A stretch of 64,000 nt of DNA from Perkinsela sp. pyNocScin1 (taxonomy: Eukaryota; Euglenozoa; Kinetoplastea; Prokinetoplastida; Perkinselidae), in NCBI GenBank assembly GCA_964019655.1, contig CAXHTR010000008.1, forward strand, positions 744,001-808,000. Direction: 5' to 3'. The translations under genes and the position numbers were made by a program. Under the pieces are notes generated by a model that saw only the letters and a list, made by a program, of their open reading frames with translations, did not search any database and was not told the origin of the DNA. Shown here piece after piece: positions 47,701-56,396 of this stretch (position 1 is the first letter of the stretch; every line of letters begins with the position of its first letter).

Positions 47701-48015
47701 ATTCGCTGCTTTCTGCACGAGATCGGCCAAGACAGCAGCGGTGCTCATGTGGTCAATGTACTCAGTCAGTGTCGTCACTGCCCTCTCCTGCGGCGTTTGC
47801 TTTTCTGTGAACGCTGCATGGGCTCGTGCCATGCCGCAGTGCAGTCGAATCACGTTGTGTAGGTGTCGGTGCAGTTTATGAAAAATATTCGACGAACTGT
47901 AGCCGTTATGGAGGTACTGGAACAGGGACTTTTTGAGCTGGCTCCGCGAGTGGGCGTCGCGCGTGCTATCAAATGAAATGCTGATGAGATTCTCGATTTC
48001 CGTTTCGTAATCCAT
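44704..48015 (-). CDS. Large helical protein of unknown function (1103 residues)
   Basis: An uninterrupted 1103-residue frame with a clean ATG at 48015. The sequence appears almost entirely alpha-helical, with many hydrophobic stretches of 12-16 residues (for example VSLILQYVSPSRAVLLQALCW and LSVLWMMAVNRRRYYSLWYAAW). These look like buried faces of HEAT/ARM-type repeats rather than membrane spans. A Ser-rich, likely disordered insert lies near 310-335. The C-terminus is basic (EYQRRMRKKNGAQ, YYLKRMYEAKILNRI). It has no enzymatic motif. A scaffold or adaptor in a multiprotein complex is the most that can be inferred. It lies between Rpn7 and condensin Cnd1, separated by gaps of about 77-120 bp. 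Confidence 0.7.
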   Translation of the reverse strand: MDYETEIENLISISFDSTRDAHSRSQLKKSLFQYLHNGYSSSNIFHKLHRHLHNVIRLHCGMARAHAAFTEKQTPQERAVTTLTEYIDHMSTAAVLADLVQKAANTTIHLESASGVCKATPWQESQSIAHLIRCTSEAMQSFTQGEPMFIQRIMCSMHAYVGTVSLILQYVSPSRAVLLQALCWCDRMQQYLRIIATGFQKLMLFRRAAQKSCAAYSGMPGLRVVYFEIFRVRRMIVPLLTTVEGSRALSENEACAFDKATLVRELNRPVSADADSPEECILQNMQRMTESKGFRRCAIPHIGSDFSAKKESSSTPLSTSSSFFTKCQTFERDVVTNTIGSRIINRLHPGLFSAFRPGNHLAKKSPTKPVRISYDQTITTNHYQQRAHYEIVLQSLIVQLMEESESAKASEISVAYVRSFINALEDCAHDHLVVTHFMSKLSAHLEMVLSSAQISRCHTIFDILLNISLAVSIRRNLRAQCVSRGILSVGLSVLWMMAVNRRRYYSLWYAAWKFVLVFFPKGASLHPQILSSMFEDASVHSRHNTSVIDWLLSSSADQSLLENSSELPVEFLLKAYMRCNRPDHSAALFSKLFWAFTKHARFEGADGYCVRRKALYTTIHNHNAGLLLELFVRAQVPLHTHSLLAHPSNSALALLKSFCYRQTGLLSKNLENHMRAFVQCIASCQVKRQGMAKELMQSYGTLQVHANSTKHVASVILYLINSDQTEMRGLGASLLGDHICAFARRCASAAGCVVNILPQRLDSKSVLIIMSDGGLRTLKTSALADVFFDRVDPIADHLRVIHDMMHSVCTSAYPGVRSIYFQTMRRLFSCMQEDGRGHHDRILVLLNVNLAYYFHVHSAEMDMKLMFEVASLILREIGYPTPQCNAKTPRTVTGAFGHSLRNVDLNLIGLIEQFCANDFIVDRTLLAKVSLPILFTIFRTLSLQSQQHAAENTMEVDDHDDIQLHRYAFLVLVICHPEASQGIESSVWLSLMEDMHPIVAIVAAREFLRAFQTRHKKLFATWENIFVFQPEAYKNMLFRFLDSVMEGQTNFDDSEVKDEKIEYQRRMRKKNGAQSTRFIVATQGFVKIYYLKRMYEAKILNRI

Positions 48016-48135
48016 TCAGACTCGTTCCATTTTCAAAGTAATACAAGACAAATGGCAAACAAATTTTTCTGTTTGTGTTGAAAAAATATTCAAACACTTT
48101 AATCATTGATGAATAAACTGCGCACAGTGCGACGC

Positions 48136-51100
48136 TCAATTACTGTCAGCATCGCACGCATCTGGGTCCAGGCACCGCGCTTCTTTCTTGACAGGAATAA
48201 TGCGAGACGCTTCGTCGGCTGCAATAGCAAACTCATCCACCACTCGCTTCGCGGGTGGCTGGACGCTTTGTGGCGGCGAAATGAGGAGATCGGCGGGCTG
48301 CTCCGGCGGTATCTCCCGCGTGTCGGGCGCAGAAGGCACAGTAGCCGCACTATTCACCGTTTGCTTCTTTGGCGTTTGCTTCGCAAAGGCATCCGCCTGG
48401 CTCTCCTGCTGCAAGTGCTGCTCGATTCTGGCCTCCCACTCGTCCAAGATTGCGACTCTGCCCCTGCGGTCAGCCCGCGCGCCGCCACGCTGAGACGCGC
48501 CCTGCGACAGAGCATTCTCTCTCTCGTCTCCGGCAGATGTGCTGAAGCCAGATCGGCGGGCTTTCGTGGCTATCATCGAGAACAGCTTGCGGATTTTGTC
48601 GTCGAACAGCCACCGCTTGTACATGTTGAAGTTGGAGTCGGCGCAGACCTTGCCGACCACGCGGTCGCTCGCGTAGTTGAGCTCGCTGAGGCAGAATGTG
48701 ATGTAGCGGGCCACTGTCAGGTCGAACGCAGTCGTTCTGCTGGCGCCGACCGCGGGGTAGCGGCTGCAGAGCTTGTCTATAATGCTCTCAGCCTGCTTGT
48801 CCTTCTCGATTTTCGAGAGAATGGGGCGCATGGCTTGCACAAACTTGCCCTCGCAGTCCTCGAAGTTCTTGCTCAGGTGAATGACGACGACAGGGAGCAT
48901 ATTGTACACAAAGTTCTTGTTCTTTGAGTGGAGCTCATGCAGAAAGCTCACGCCCATGCTCGCGATCGCCGGATCGTCGTCGGCGATGAGCGCGAGGAGG
49001 TAGGGTGTCATCTCTGGGATGCGCATCATGTCGTTCAGGGCCAAGTGCACGCAGATGGTGACAGCCGTGCACCGGGTGCGCGGCTCTGTCGACGGGTCAA
49101 GCAGGGCGGTGATGTGCTCCTGCGAGGGGTGCAGGTACGGCTGCACGACGTTCGGGTGCGCACAGAGGAGATCGCCGATGCCGATGAGGCAGTTCGTTCG
49201 GATCCACCAGTGCGGCGAGTGCCGGAGGACGGTGAACAGCATGCGGATGTTCTGGCGGCAGAAGGGCTCGCTGATAATCATGAACTTGTTGAGCGTCAGC
49301 GTCGTCGTCGTGCGCAAGTAGACATTGCTAAGAATTTCTGCCTCTTTCGCGGAAATCTCCTCATCCTGTGTCATCGTTACCTCGGATGTATCGGTCTGCA
49401 GGAAGTGACCGACCCACTTGATCAAAGAGTCGGCGTATCGCTGGGCGATGGCGCCATTCTCAAAAAGCGCGTCGCGCGCCTTCTCAGCGGCCTCGCGGAC
49501 CTCTTCGCGCTTGAACTCTTTGCTGTCGAAGCCGAGCTCTCTGTTCATGGCATCTGTGCCCTCAGTGCGCTTCGGTGTTTTAGGCTTTGGAGCATTTACT
49601 GCGTTGTCACCCTTTTTCGCGAAGAGCGGCGGCGCGTCGTCACCACACTCGACCTTTGTCTGCGCGGCCCGCTCCCACTTGTCGATGTGCACAAACTGCT
49701 TCATGACGGCATGGCCAAGCGTAAATATGAATTGCGTTAGCACATTCTGAACGGCTTCCGTGTCAATGGTGTCGTCAGTCTCCTCCATGACCTCGTCTCC
49801 GTCTTCTTCAGGCATACTGAAAAGCTTCTTGCGGCAGGCGGCGGGGACCTCTTGCTTCACTCGGCTTTCCATCGTCTGCATAATAGTCTCGAGGATTTCA
49901 TAGGAATTTTCACAGACTGAGCTAATGAGGCTTATGCCACTTTCTGCCATGATCATCCAGCCCTGGATGTGGTTCGTCGGCCGCACTATCTGCTGTGCGA
50001 CGAGGCCAATGAGCGGATCGCTGTGCGGCAGCGGCGCGAAGGATTTATAGAGCGTCAGGCGCTCGATGCTCTCAAAGAGGTAGCTCGAGAGCAGGGAGTC
50101 GGCCGACCACCTGGGCAAAACTTCCTGAGCTATTTCAGGCATGCGGTCGCGGATGCTGCGGAGGTTCGCGTGCACAAGGATCGAGTACAGCTTCATTGCG
50201 TACCGGCGCTGGTGGAGGTCAGCATTTTCCACTATCTCTTCGTCTGTGAACTTGAGGTTCCCTGTTTCGGCTTCGCCGACCGAAATGCCCCACACCGTGC
50301 TCAGAATGTCGTCGGTGATGACGGCCTCGAGCGGCTTCTGGCTCGCGAGCTGCTTGCATATAGTCTCGACAGCGCCGATGATGCCGTCGTTGCACATCGC
50401 GAGCATTCGCATGAGGTTCCGAATGCAGGCGATGTTTCTATACAGGAGCGGAATATTCGTTTGCCGCCGGTAGTGCGTGAACATCATGTTGCAGAAGGCG
50501 CTGCGGATGGCGTCCTGCACTGCGATCTCATCGGAGTATATGAGCGGGAATATTTTGTAGGCGTCTTCGAGGGCGGTGTCCACGCGAAGCTCGTGGGCCC
50601 GGGAGATCAGGTCGATGGCCTCTGTGATGTCAGCGAGCACCCTGCTCTTGAGCATATTGAAGGCGGACTCGATGCCCTTGTGGAACATCTCAATGAAGCG
50701 AATTCCCATGGTGTAGTAGCGGAGCTTTTGCTTCTTCTCGTCGAGGGACGGCTCAGGCCCGCGCGAACGGCGAGGGGCTGGTTCTCCATCAATCACAGTG
50801 CTGCTGCCCTGCATGCCACTGAGCTCTGCCATCGAGCTGAAGCTCAGCCTCGAGTGCATCGGTGAGCCTGCGTCTTCAGAAGCGAGACCACCCTCGGGTG
50901 CATATGAGTCACGAGGCATGGCACTTCCCTCCTCAATGCTCCGCTGTACCTCGTCGTGCTTTGCCTTGATGCGCCGGAGGCTCAGGAACTTGCCCGTAAA
51001 ACTATTGTTGGATATTGCGGTATTTATCAGATGGAACGCAGCTTTTCTCGTGTGGTTGTTGCGGTCTTCGAGGCGCAGAACGGCAGCCTCGAGAACCTTG

Positions 51101-53142
51101 AGCTGGTACGGCAAAGGCAGAATTTTACGCTCCCAGAGGTGCGAAAAGACCTTGACGCAGTGCGTTCGCACCACGAAGCTCACGTCCATGAGTCGCATGA
51201 AGAGCAGATTGAGTGTCTCCAAGTAAGACTCGCATGCTTCTTTGTATAGAACCGCATCCTGTGATGTGCCCTTCGACAGGCTTGCCTTGAGGCGGGTGAG
51301 CTTCGCGTGCTTGGCAATCGCGATCTGTTGGAGCGCCGAAACTATCGCTTTGCGGAGGTCATAGCTTTCACCGTACAGCAGAAGGGGCTTGAGTAGGTCG
51401 AAGTTGTGATGGATGATGGCGACGTGGTGCTCGCTCAGGTGCTCAAAGAAGACGACAAGGTTCTTGCAAGAATTGGCATCAATGTGCGCTTGGCACGCGA
51501 AGTATTCAATCTTCCAGTGCTTCTCGGTCGCAGCTTTGGGGACCGGCTGGTCTGTCTTAGGCTCGCTCTCAGCGGCTGATTCACCGCTCTCGCTTTCTTC
51601 CGCATCTGTTCCAGCACTATTCTGGGTTTCTGCCTCTGCAGTGTTGTTTGGCTCACCAGTCTCTTTAATTTCGACAATGGCCGGCTGGACACCACAGCAC
51701 TCTGATATTGCTTCAAAGATTCCGCGCAAGAATCGTCTGTGCCATGAGCCAGCTGTTTCCGTGAGTGCATTTGACGAGACTGTGATCCCGGGCGTGTGTG
51801 AAAGCTCAGATCTCGCAGGTGTGCTTTCTGCTGGCGAGGAGGGGCTTGGCAGCGTCGTCCACTGGTCCTGGGTCATGAAATTTTCCTCGTGGCCGCGCTG
51901 GTGGCTTTCACGGTCGATCATGTGCACCGAAGCTGCAAGAAACTTAGCGATGAAGTCGTGCTTCATCATGAGCTCGCACAAGGGCGATATGATTTCGTCT
52001 CGAACGTCTGCTACCACGCTCTTGTGCCGAAAATAAGACTCGACAAGATCGGTTTTGATTTTTTTGTTTGGATCTGTCTCCTCTTTTGGTAGAGCGGTCC
52101 CCACGTCTGCATTCTCGGCTGCACTTTCTTCGATTTGCATGCGCTGCAGCTGGATGCGCGTGTCTTCCTTGATGTCGCTTTGCTGAACGAAGTGGTAGTT
52201 GAGTGCGAAGAGAAGCATGTGCATGACATGGCCGACGGCAGTAAATTCCCCACTGCGCGAGACACCTCCGTATTCGAAAAGATTATTCTTATTCGTAAGA
52301 AGCTTGAGAACCAGTGAATAGATAATTGTCAGGACACCTGCGTCAATTTCACCTCCTTCATGCTGCTGCGGAGTGTTCGAGCCCGAGCGTCGAGCCGGTG
52401 TTGTGAAGCTATCACTAGTAACCTGTTCCGGTGGACTCGTGTCGAAAGTTGCGCTTCTGCTCCAGATTGGCGATATGTCCGACGATAGGAGCTCCAGAAG
52501 CGAAGTGAGCGCTGCCTCCTTTGTGCTGAGATCTATAATGTCTGTAGATTCTGCATTTGCTTGCCCTCCGCGTGTGCGGCTTCGTGTTCGAGTGCTGACC
52601 TGGCTCTGTGATGCACTATCAGGGCGAGCGTTGCCGTCTTCAGTGGGTGCAGGGTCGCTCTCGATGAGCTGAATCACAGAGCTAATAAGGAAGCAATACA
52701 TCTTCACGGCGCTCCGGGCAATGACGTGAAACTGGTTGTCAACCTCGGGGGCGGGTGATCGATCTGATGGGTCGGTGGCATTGGTTTGCCTCTTCGAAAG
52801 AATGTGTGCAATCTGCTTGCACAGCTTTTTGAGTAGCTGTGGGAGCTCGTTGCAGAGCAGAACTTTTGAGTCTCGGCCGAGTGAGCTCAGGAATTTAACA
52901 TAGCTGTACAAGGTATCGAATTTGGACGAATGGAAAATTGCAATTGGGCCACTTCCTTTTGCAGAGCGACCAGAAGATCCCATCTCGTTAAAAATTGCTT
53001 GAAGCGTGCTGACCTGCTCGGGCTCTGACATATCTTGAACATTCATGATGCATTCCACAAAGTATCTTGATGGGCTATCTTTGTCTGGTGTTTTTTCAAG
53101 GTCCTCTAAATTTCGAGGGATAATGAATTCTGCCACTGACAT
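48136..53142 (-). CDS. Condensin complex subunit 1 (Cnd1/Ycs4/NCAPD2)
   Basis: There are 1668 residues from the ATG at 53142. It is a HEAT-repeat protein. The C-terminal third carries the Cnd1 blocks: VLRHSPHWWIRTNCLIGIGDLLCAHPNVVQPY split over about 1365-1395 (described by position), RTRCTAVTICVHLALNDMM, ADDDPAIASMGVSFLHEL, then NFVYNMLPVVVIHLSKN, close to the NCAPD2 pattern ELSxKxNxxYNLLPDIxSRLS. The central region has helical repeats with LFMRLMDVSFVVRTHCVKVF, and there are acidic or Ser-rich inserts at about 170-280 and 520-560. The C-terminal tail is long, Arg/Glu/Pro-rich and probably disordered, as in the animal protein where Cdk sites lie. It organises mitotic chromosomes as part of condensin I. 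Confidence 0.87.
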   Translation of the reverse strand: MSVAEFIIPRNLEDLEKTPDKDSPSRYFVECIMNVQDMSEPEQVSTLQAIFNEMGSSGRSAKGSGPIAIFHSSKFDTLYSYVKFLSSLGRDSKVLLCNELPQLLKKLCKQIAHILSKRQTNATDPSDRSPAPEVDNQFHVIARSAVKMYCFLISSVIQLIESDPAPTEDGNARPDSASQSQVSTRTRSRTRGGQANAESTDIIDLSTKEAALTSLLELLSSDISPIWSRSATFDTSPPEQVTSDSFTTPARRSGSNTPQQHEGGEIDAGVLTIIYSLVLKLLTNKNNLFEYGGVSRSGEFTAVGHVMHMLLFALNYHFVQQSDIKEDTRIQLQRMQIEESAAENADVGTALPKEETDPNKKIKTDLVESYFRHKSVVADVRDEIISPLCELMMKHDFIAKFLAASVHMIDRESHQRGHEENFMTQDQWTTLPSPSSPAESTPARSELSHTPGITVSSNALTETAGSWHRRFLRGIFEAISECCGVQPAIVEIKETGEPNNTAEAETQNSAGTDAEESESGESAAESEPKTDQPVPKAATEKHWKIEYFACQAHIDANSCKNLVVFFEHLSEHHVAIIHHNFDLLKPLLLYGESYDLRKAIVSALQQIAIAKHAKLTRLKASLSKGTSQDAVLYKEACESYLETLNLLFMRLMDVSFVVRTHCVKVFSHLWERKILPLPYQLKVLEAAVLRLEDRNNHTRKAAFHLINTAISNNSFTGKFLSLRRIKAKHDEVQRSIEEGSAMPRDSYAPEGGLASEDAGSPMHSRLSFSSMAELSGMQGSSTVIDGEPAPRRSRGPEPSLDEKKQKLRYYTMGIRFIEMFHKGIESAFNMLKSRVLADITEAIDLISRAHELRVDTALEDAYKIFPLIYSDEIAVQDAIRSAFCNMMFTHYRRQTNIPLLYRNIACIRNLMRMLAMCNDGIIGAVETICKQLASQKPLEAVITDDILSTVWGISVGEAETGNLKFTDEEIVENADLHQRRYAMKLYSILVHANLRSIRDRMPEIAQEVLPRWSADSLLSSYLFESIERLTLYKSFAPLPHSDPLIGLVAQQIVRPTNHIQGWMIMAESGISLISSVCENSYEILETIMQTMESRVKQEVPAACRKKLFSMPEEDGDEVMEETDDTIDTEAVQNVLTQFIFTLGHAVMKQFVHIDKWERAAQTKVECGDDAPPLFAKKGDNAVNAPKPKTPKRTEGTDAMNRELGFDSKEFKREEVREAAEKARDALFENGAIAQRYADSLIKWVGHFLQTDTSEVTMTQDEEISAKEAEILSNVYLRTTTTLTLNKFMIISEPFCRQNIRMLFTVLRHSPHWWIRTNCLIGIGDLLCAHPNVVQPYLHPSQEHITALLDPSTEPRTRCTAVTICVHLALNDMMRIPEMTPYLLALIADDDPAIASMGVSFLHELHSKNKNFVYNMLPVVVIHLSKNFEDCEGKFVQAMRPILSKIEKDKQAESIIDKLCSRYPAVGASRTTAFDLTVARYITFCLSELNYASDRVVGKVCADSNFNMYKRWLFDDKIRKLFSMIATKARRSGFSTSAGDERENALSQGASQRGGARADRRGRVAILDEWEARIEQHLQQESQADAFAKQTPKKQTVNSAATVPSAPDTREIPPEQPADLLISPPQSVQPPAKRVVDEFAIAADEASRIIPVKKEARCLDPDACDADSN

Positions 53143-53217
53143 TTTACAGATAATATAGGGATGATACATAAAATCGCAGTGATGTCAAAAAATCGAACTC
53201 TGTGCCAATATAGTGTT

Positions 53218-53442
53218 CTAGCTCTGAGGCTTAGGATCTTCAGGGCCTTTGAGTATATCTCGCTGCTTCAAATTTATAAACTCTTTGGCAATCTTCTGAA
53301 TCGCTTCGCTCGAATCTGGCATCGGCAGATCGAAAAGGGTTTCGTGCATGCCATAAACATTCTGAAGCCTGTCTCGTGAGGAGCTCGAGCATAACCTATA
53401 CTGAGTTATGAGAACCAGTGAGCTTTGAATCCCTCTTAACAT
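53218..53442 (-). CDS. Small, possibly mitochondrial protein, unknown
   Basis: A 74-residue frame from an ATG at 53442. The first 25 residues (MLRGIQSSLVLITQYRLCSS and on) are rich in Ser, Arg and Leu without acids, like a mitochondrial presequence. The rest is a short charged helix (SEAIQKIAKEFINLKQRDIL). Its position 75 bp from the condensin start, in the same direction, fits the spacing of the array. I recognise no family. Confidence 0.5.
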   Translation of the reverse strand: MLRGIQSSLVLITQYRLCSSSSRDRLQNVYGMHETLFDLPMPDSSEAIQKIAKEFINLKQRDILKGPEDPKPQS

Positions 53443-53598
53443 TTATAGCGTAGTATATCATGAGTTCATCCAAAATAGAAACAGCTATCGAGATGTGAGC
53501 ACAGAAAGTCTCTCACGGAATTCACAAAAGGTATAATTTCCTCTCAAATTGAATGAATTATGGACAAGCAAGATGATTTAAATGATTTTTTTGATGCA
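53443..53598. other. Intergenic spacer
   Basis: AT-rich 156-bp spacer between two minus-strand genes. A 24-codon plus-strand frame starts at 53560 and runs into the next gene; it is judged chance. No other structure seen. Confidence 0.4.
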
Positions 53599-54333
53599 CT
53601 AGGTTCTTACTATTGGGATTTTGATATTCTTTGAATGCATGAGGAAATTGATGTCGCTCGCTTTCAGCTCATACATGGATATCATCCCTTTCGATCTTGA
53701 CCCCGGAGGTTTGCTGCGCCCTTCCAGATAAAATCTTTCTTTGAGGGGCGGTTGGCTCAAGCTCGGTCCGGAATCGTGCATCTTTTCAACGAGTCGCATG
53801 CCAAGAGTATGGCGACATGCTTCCCCAAGGCTATCGAATGTACAAAGACCGTTCGCATGGATCCCACGGTCTATATCTGCAGAGTTGCCATCGCCTTGAT
53901 CGCAGAAATGTCCGCTTGTTTCTCTATCGCTCTTTTTTCTGGACGTCTTTCTGTATTTTTGTGGTCTCTTGGACACAAGGTACAATCTTGCATGCTCAAA
54001 TCGTCTTCGTGCAAAAATTTGAAGGTAGCACAGTATAAGGGATCTGACTGGACTGAAAGGCTCTGTGCTTTTCTCTATTTCGACGAGCTTTTCAGGAAAT
54101 TTGTGTGAAGCAGAGCTTTCTTTCGAATTTAAACCGTGCTCTGCGTAAATATTTCCATTCAAGAAGAGGAAGACACTATCAGAAGATGAATCGTGTACTT
54201 CTTGGAAACAATACTGAACCGACTCCCGAAGATTTTCCAAATATGAATCCGGAAAAAAGCTATACGGCAAAAATGATTGCGTAATCTGGCTTTTGAAGGA
54301 AGGAATCAATGATTTTCTCATTGAGCACTTCAT
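53599..54333 (-). CDS. Unknown protein, 244 residues
   Basis: The frame starts with an ATG at 54333 and has no family motif. Features are an aromatic-rich N-terminus (SFLPYSFFPDSYLENL), a Ser-rich stretch, RSLILCYLQIFARRRFEHARLYLVSKRP near 98-125 (partly hydrophobic and basic), a strongly basic run KYRKTSRKKSDRE near 128-140 that could be a nuclear localisation signal, and a polar C-terminus. Codon use is AT-rich and unbiased, unlike most of the array but like its two flanking genes. It is less certain to be real than longer genes, though orientation and spacing agree with the array. Confidence 0.5.
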   Translation of the reverse strand: MKCSMRKSLIPSFKSQITQSFLPYSFFPDSYLENLRESVQYCFQEVHDSSSDSVFLFLNGNIYAEHGLNSKESSASHKFPEKLVEIEKSTEPFSPVRSLILCYLQIFARRRFEHARLYLVSKRPQKYRKTSRKKSDRETSGHFCDQGDGNSADIDRGIHANGLCTFDSLGEACRHTLGMRLVEKMHDSGPSLSQPPLKERFYLEGRSKPPGSRSKGMISMYELKASDINFLMHSKNIKIPIVRT

Positions 54334-54422
54334 TTGATTTATAGAGCTCAGGGCAGCCCTGACTAATTAGCTGACTAAAAATCATTGTGAATCAGTTTAC
54401 AGTATTAAATCAAGTTCACTCA

Positions 54423-55463
54423 TCAGCTATTCACAAACTTTTCTTGAAGAAACCCCCTTTGAGCTGACTGAACAAATTTGTGATTCAAAAGCTCGTGAGC
54501 ACGAGGTCTTTTTGATGGCTCATGTGTAAGGCATTGGCTAAGAAAGTCCTTTAGCTCATATGAGGGTTCTCTACTCCACTGGACCTGAGCTAAGCCATCA
54601 ACGATCTCATTGCTCAGATAGAAAGGATCTATTTCTTCCGTATTTACGAACGGATATCTTCCGAGAAAGCACTCAGCTATTGTGACTCCGATTGACCAAA
54701 CATCAGAAGGAAACGAATATGGGTCTCCACGTAGTCTCTCTGGTGCCATGTAGAGATGAGATCCCACAGATGATACAGTATTCTGAAGAATCGAAGCGGT
54801 TACGTAAGTGCTTACTCCAAAATCTGATATTTTTGCGATGCAGTCGCTGGAGATCAAAATGTTGCTCGGCTTTATATCACGATGTACAATGCCACACTTT
54901 ACAAGAAAAGACAATCCCGAAAGAAGATCACAGGCAACAACTCGCAAAGTACTTTCCGATAGCGGTCCAACGCGATTATAAAGCTCTTTGAGAGTACCAT
55001 TCTTCATGTATTCCATCAGAATCATGAAATGCCCGTTTCTAAAGAACGCTTGATAGGACTGCACTAGATTCTTGTGAGGTGGTAATGAAATAATATTTCT
55101 TAGCTCCATAATGAATGTTTTTTTCATGGAATCGATACAGTCGCTTCCTGTGAATTGCTTTAGTGCATATATAACGTTTGATTCTACATGAAGAGCTTTG
55201 CGAACTTTGGCCTGAGATCCACGGCCTAATATAGGGCCTATTTTTAGGCTTTGGAAAGAGAAATCTTCCGTCGATTCGTGGCTACTTACGACCCCATCTT
55301 CCTTGATACGGATTTTTTCAACGACTGAGTTCCCTGGCATGTAGTGCGATTCCTCACATATTGGAAATTCTAATTGTAGCGTCATCGTATTGGTTATGAG
55401 CGATTCCTGACTTGTTCTTAGTACCTGAGGCTCCAGCGTCAGGCCTTCGGGCTTACTGCGCAT
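54423..55463 (-). CDS. MAP2K-like (STE7 group) protein kinase
   Basis: There are 346 residues from the ATG at 55463. The frame stays open to an earlier ATG at 55631, but the extra 56 residues look non-coding, and a pyrimidine tract ending in TTTTCAG lies just before 55463. The kinase domain fills most of the protein: ILGRGSQAKVRKA (glycine loop), YALKQF (Lys), MELRNI, VHRDIKPSNILI, SDFGVSTYV, YMAPERL and SDVWSIGVTIAE. HRDIKPSN with DFGVS and SHLYMAPERL is the MAP-kinase-kinase pattern, so it should phosphorylate a MAPK on Thr and Tyr. The activation segment contains Ser and Thr in ASILQNTVSSVGSH, but the SxxxS/T pattern of MEK is not exact. It is the first gene of the minus array, next to the strand switch. 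Confidence 0.85.
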   Translation of the reverse strand: MRSKPEGLTLEPQVLRTSQESLITNTMTLQLEFPICEESHYMPGNSVVEKIRIKEDGVVSSHESTEDFSFQSLKIGPILGRGSQAKVRKALHVESNVIYALKQFTGSDCIDSMKKTFIMELRNIISLPPHKNLVQSYQAFFRNGHFMILMEYMKNGTLKELYNRVGPLSESTLRVVACDLLSGLSFLVKCGIVHRDIKPSNILISSDCIAKISDFGVSTYVTASILQNTVSSVGSHLYMAPERLRGDPYSFPSDVWSIGVTIAECFLGRYPFVNTEEIDPFYLSNEIVDGLAQVQWSREPSYELKDFLSQCLTHEPSKRPRAHELLNHKFVQSAQRGFLQEKFVNS

Positions 55464-56005
55464 CTGAATTCTAGATAAAAATCTGAAAATAGAAATCGTA
55501 ATTAAACTGAGGGAAATGAAATGCTCGGCAATATGTGCATCAAAATAAAAATTTGGAAATACAGCAAACCTGTTCGAGAGTGTGTGAGCACAATATTGAT
55601 TACGCGCTAGATAAATCTCTCGACCATACATGCCCTATGCGCACTCTGCATGGGTGCATTTATTCAGCGTACAGCAGGGGTTCTTAAAACTGGGAGCTTC
55701 ACCCAAACTGGGTGATTCACCCAAAATGGGTGAAAATCAAAAAAAAGGGCTGCTTGCATTTGAGTCGCGGGTGAAATTGAAAAGTTTCACCCGGCAAATT
55801 ACTAATACCACCCCTAAGAGCCCTGAAGGCGAGCCACTGTTTGCGAGTGCAAACGAAGGTGTCGGGTGAAAATGAAATCTTTCACCCAAAAGCCGGGTGA
55901 AACGAAAAAATTGTACAGAACCCCTCGCGTACAGCTATTTGAATTTACATACCGTATCACAATCGTCGAAAAGTATGCTAGTTGCTTATTTATCGTAACA
56001 CCACA
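55464..56005. promoter_or_regulatory. Divergent strand-switch region (candidate bidirectional transcription start)
   Basis: A 542-bp gap from which the minus-strand array (left) and the plus-strand array (right) diverge. No convincing gene lies inside. It is AT-rich with A tracts and carries the GGGTGA/TCACCC cluster listed separately. By analogy with divergent strand-switch regions of kinetoplastids it is the natural place for RNA polymerase II initiation on both strands. That role is inferred from gene orientation, and no TATA or initiator element is claimed. Confidence 0.55.
55698..55900. repeat. GGGTGA/TCACCC inverted-repeat cluster
   Basis: Nine copies of a 6-7-bp motif in 203 bp, in both orientations. 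TTCACCC starts at 55698. A perfect 13-bp palindrome GGGTGATTCACCC lies at 55710-55722. GGGTGAA lies at 55728-55734. Two hairpin-capable pairs follow, GGGTGAAA...TTTCACCC at 55769-55792 and at 55864-55887, each 24 bp overall with the same 8-bp arms. A final GGGTGAA lies at 55894-55900. The equal size of the two pairs indicates a repeated unit. It could bind a sequence-specific factor as a dimer site or form hairpins. Confidence 0.8.
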
Positions 56006-56296
56006 ATGTCGGACCGAGAAGACAAACCGAGCGAAGTAAAAAGAGAAGCAGATGACCAGCAGATTGCCCTTCGTGTTGTGAACGGTGAAGGTGTCGAAGT
56101 ATTTTTTAAGATTCGACGACAAGTTCCAATGGGAAAACTCATCGATGCGTACTGCAAAAAGCAGGGGCTAGATCGCAACAGCGTTCGCTTTTTGTATGAT
56201 GGAAATGCTGTAGATCCGGATAAGACTCCTGAAGAGCTTGAAATGGAAGATGAGGATATTATAGATGCGATGCTTGAGCAAATAGGTGGGTTTTAG
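56006..56296 (+). CDS. SMT3: SUMO (Smt3)
   Basis: There are 96 residues from the ATG at 56006. The ubiquitin-like fold follows a short charged tail: IALRVVNGEGVEVFFKIRR, PMGKLIDAYCKKQGL, VRFLYDGNAVDPDKTPEELEMEDEDIID and MLEQIGGF. The Gly94-Gly95 pair is followed by a single Phe, so a SUMO protease must remove only one residue to mature it. The N-terminal VKRE around Lys12 fits the Phi-K-x-E sumoylation consensus and could allow chain formation as in SUMO2/3 and Smt3. It is the first gene of the plus array, immediately right of the strand switch, and AT-rich in codon choice. Confidence 0.96.
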   Translation: MSDREDKPSEVKREADDQQIALRVVNGEGVEVFFKIRRQVPMGKLIDAYCKKQGLDRNSVRFLYDGNAVDPDKTPEELEMEDEDIIDAMLEQIGGF

Positions 56297-56396
56297 GTCC
56301 AAGAATAATTCAACTGTTTGTCTGATAAAACCCTGACCTTATTATTCGGAGTCTTGTAGCCATATGAAGTACAATGTAAAGTAATTCAAGATCAGG

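Noticed and set aside
53560-53634. 24-codon plus-strand frame (begins MDKQDDLNDFFDALG)
   Set aside because: Too short, overlaps the end of the minus-strand gene, opposite to array direction. Acidic composition is curious but without support.
55464-55631. 56-residue N-terminal extension of the MAP2K-like kinase
   Set aside because: It is open in frame from an ATG at 55631 but has unlikely composition, and a CAG-ending pyrimidine tract sits just before the ATG at 55463.
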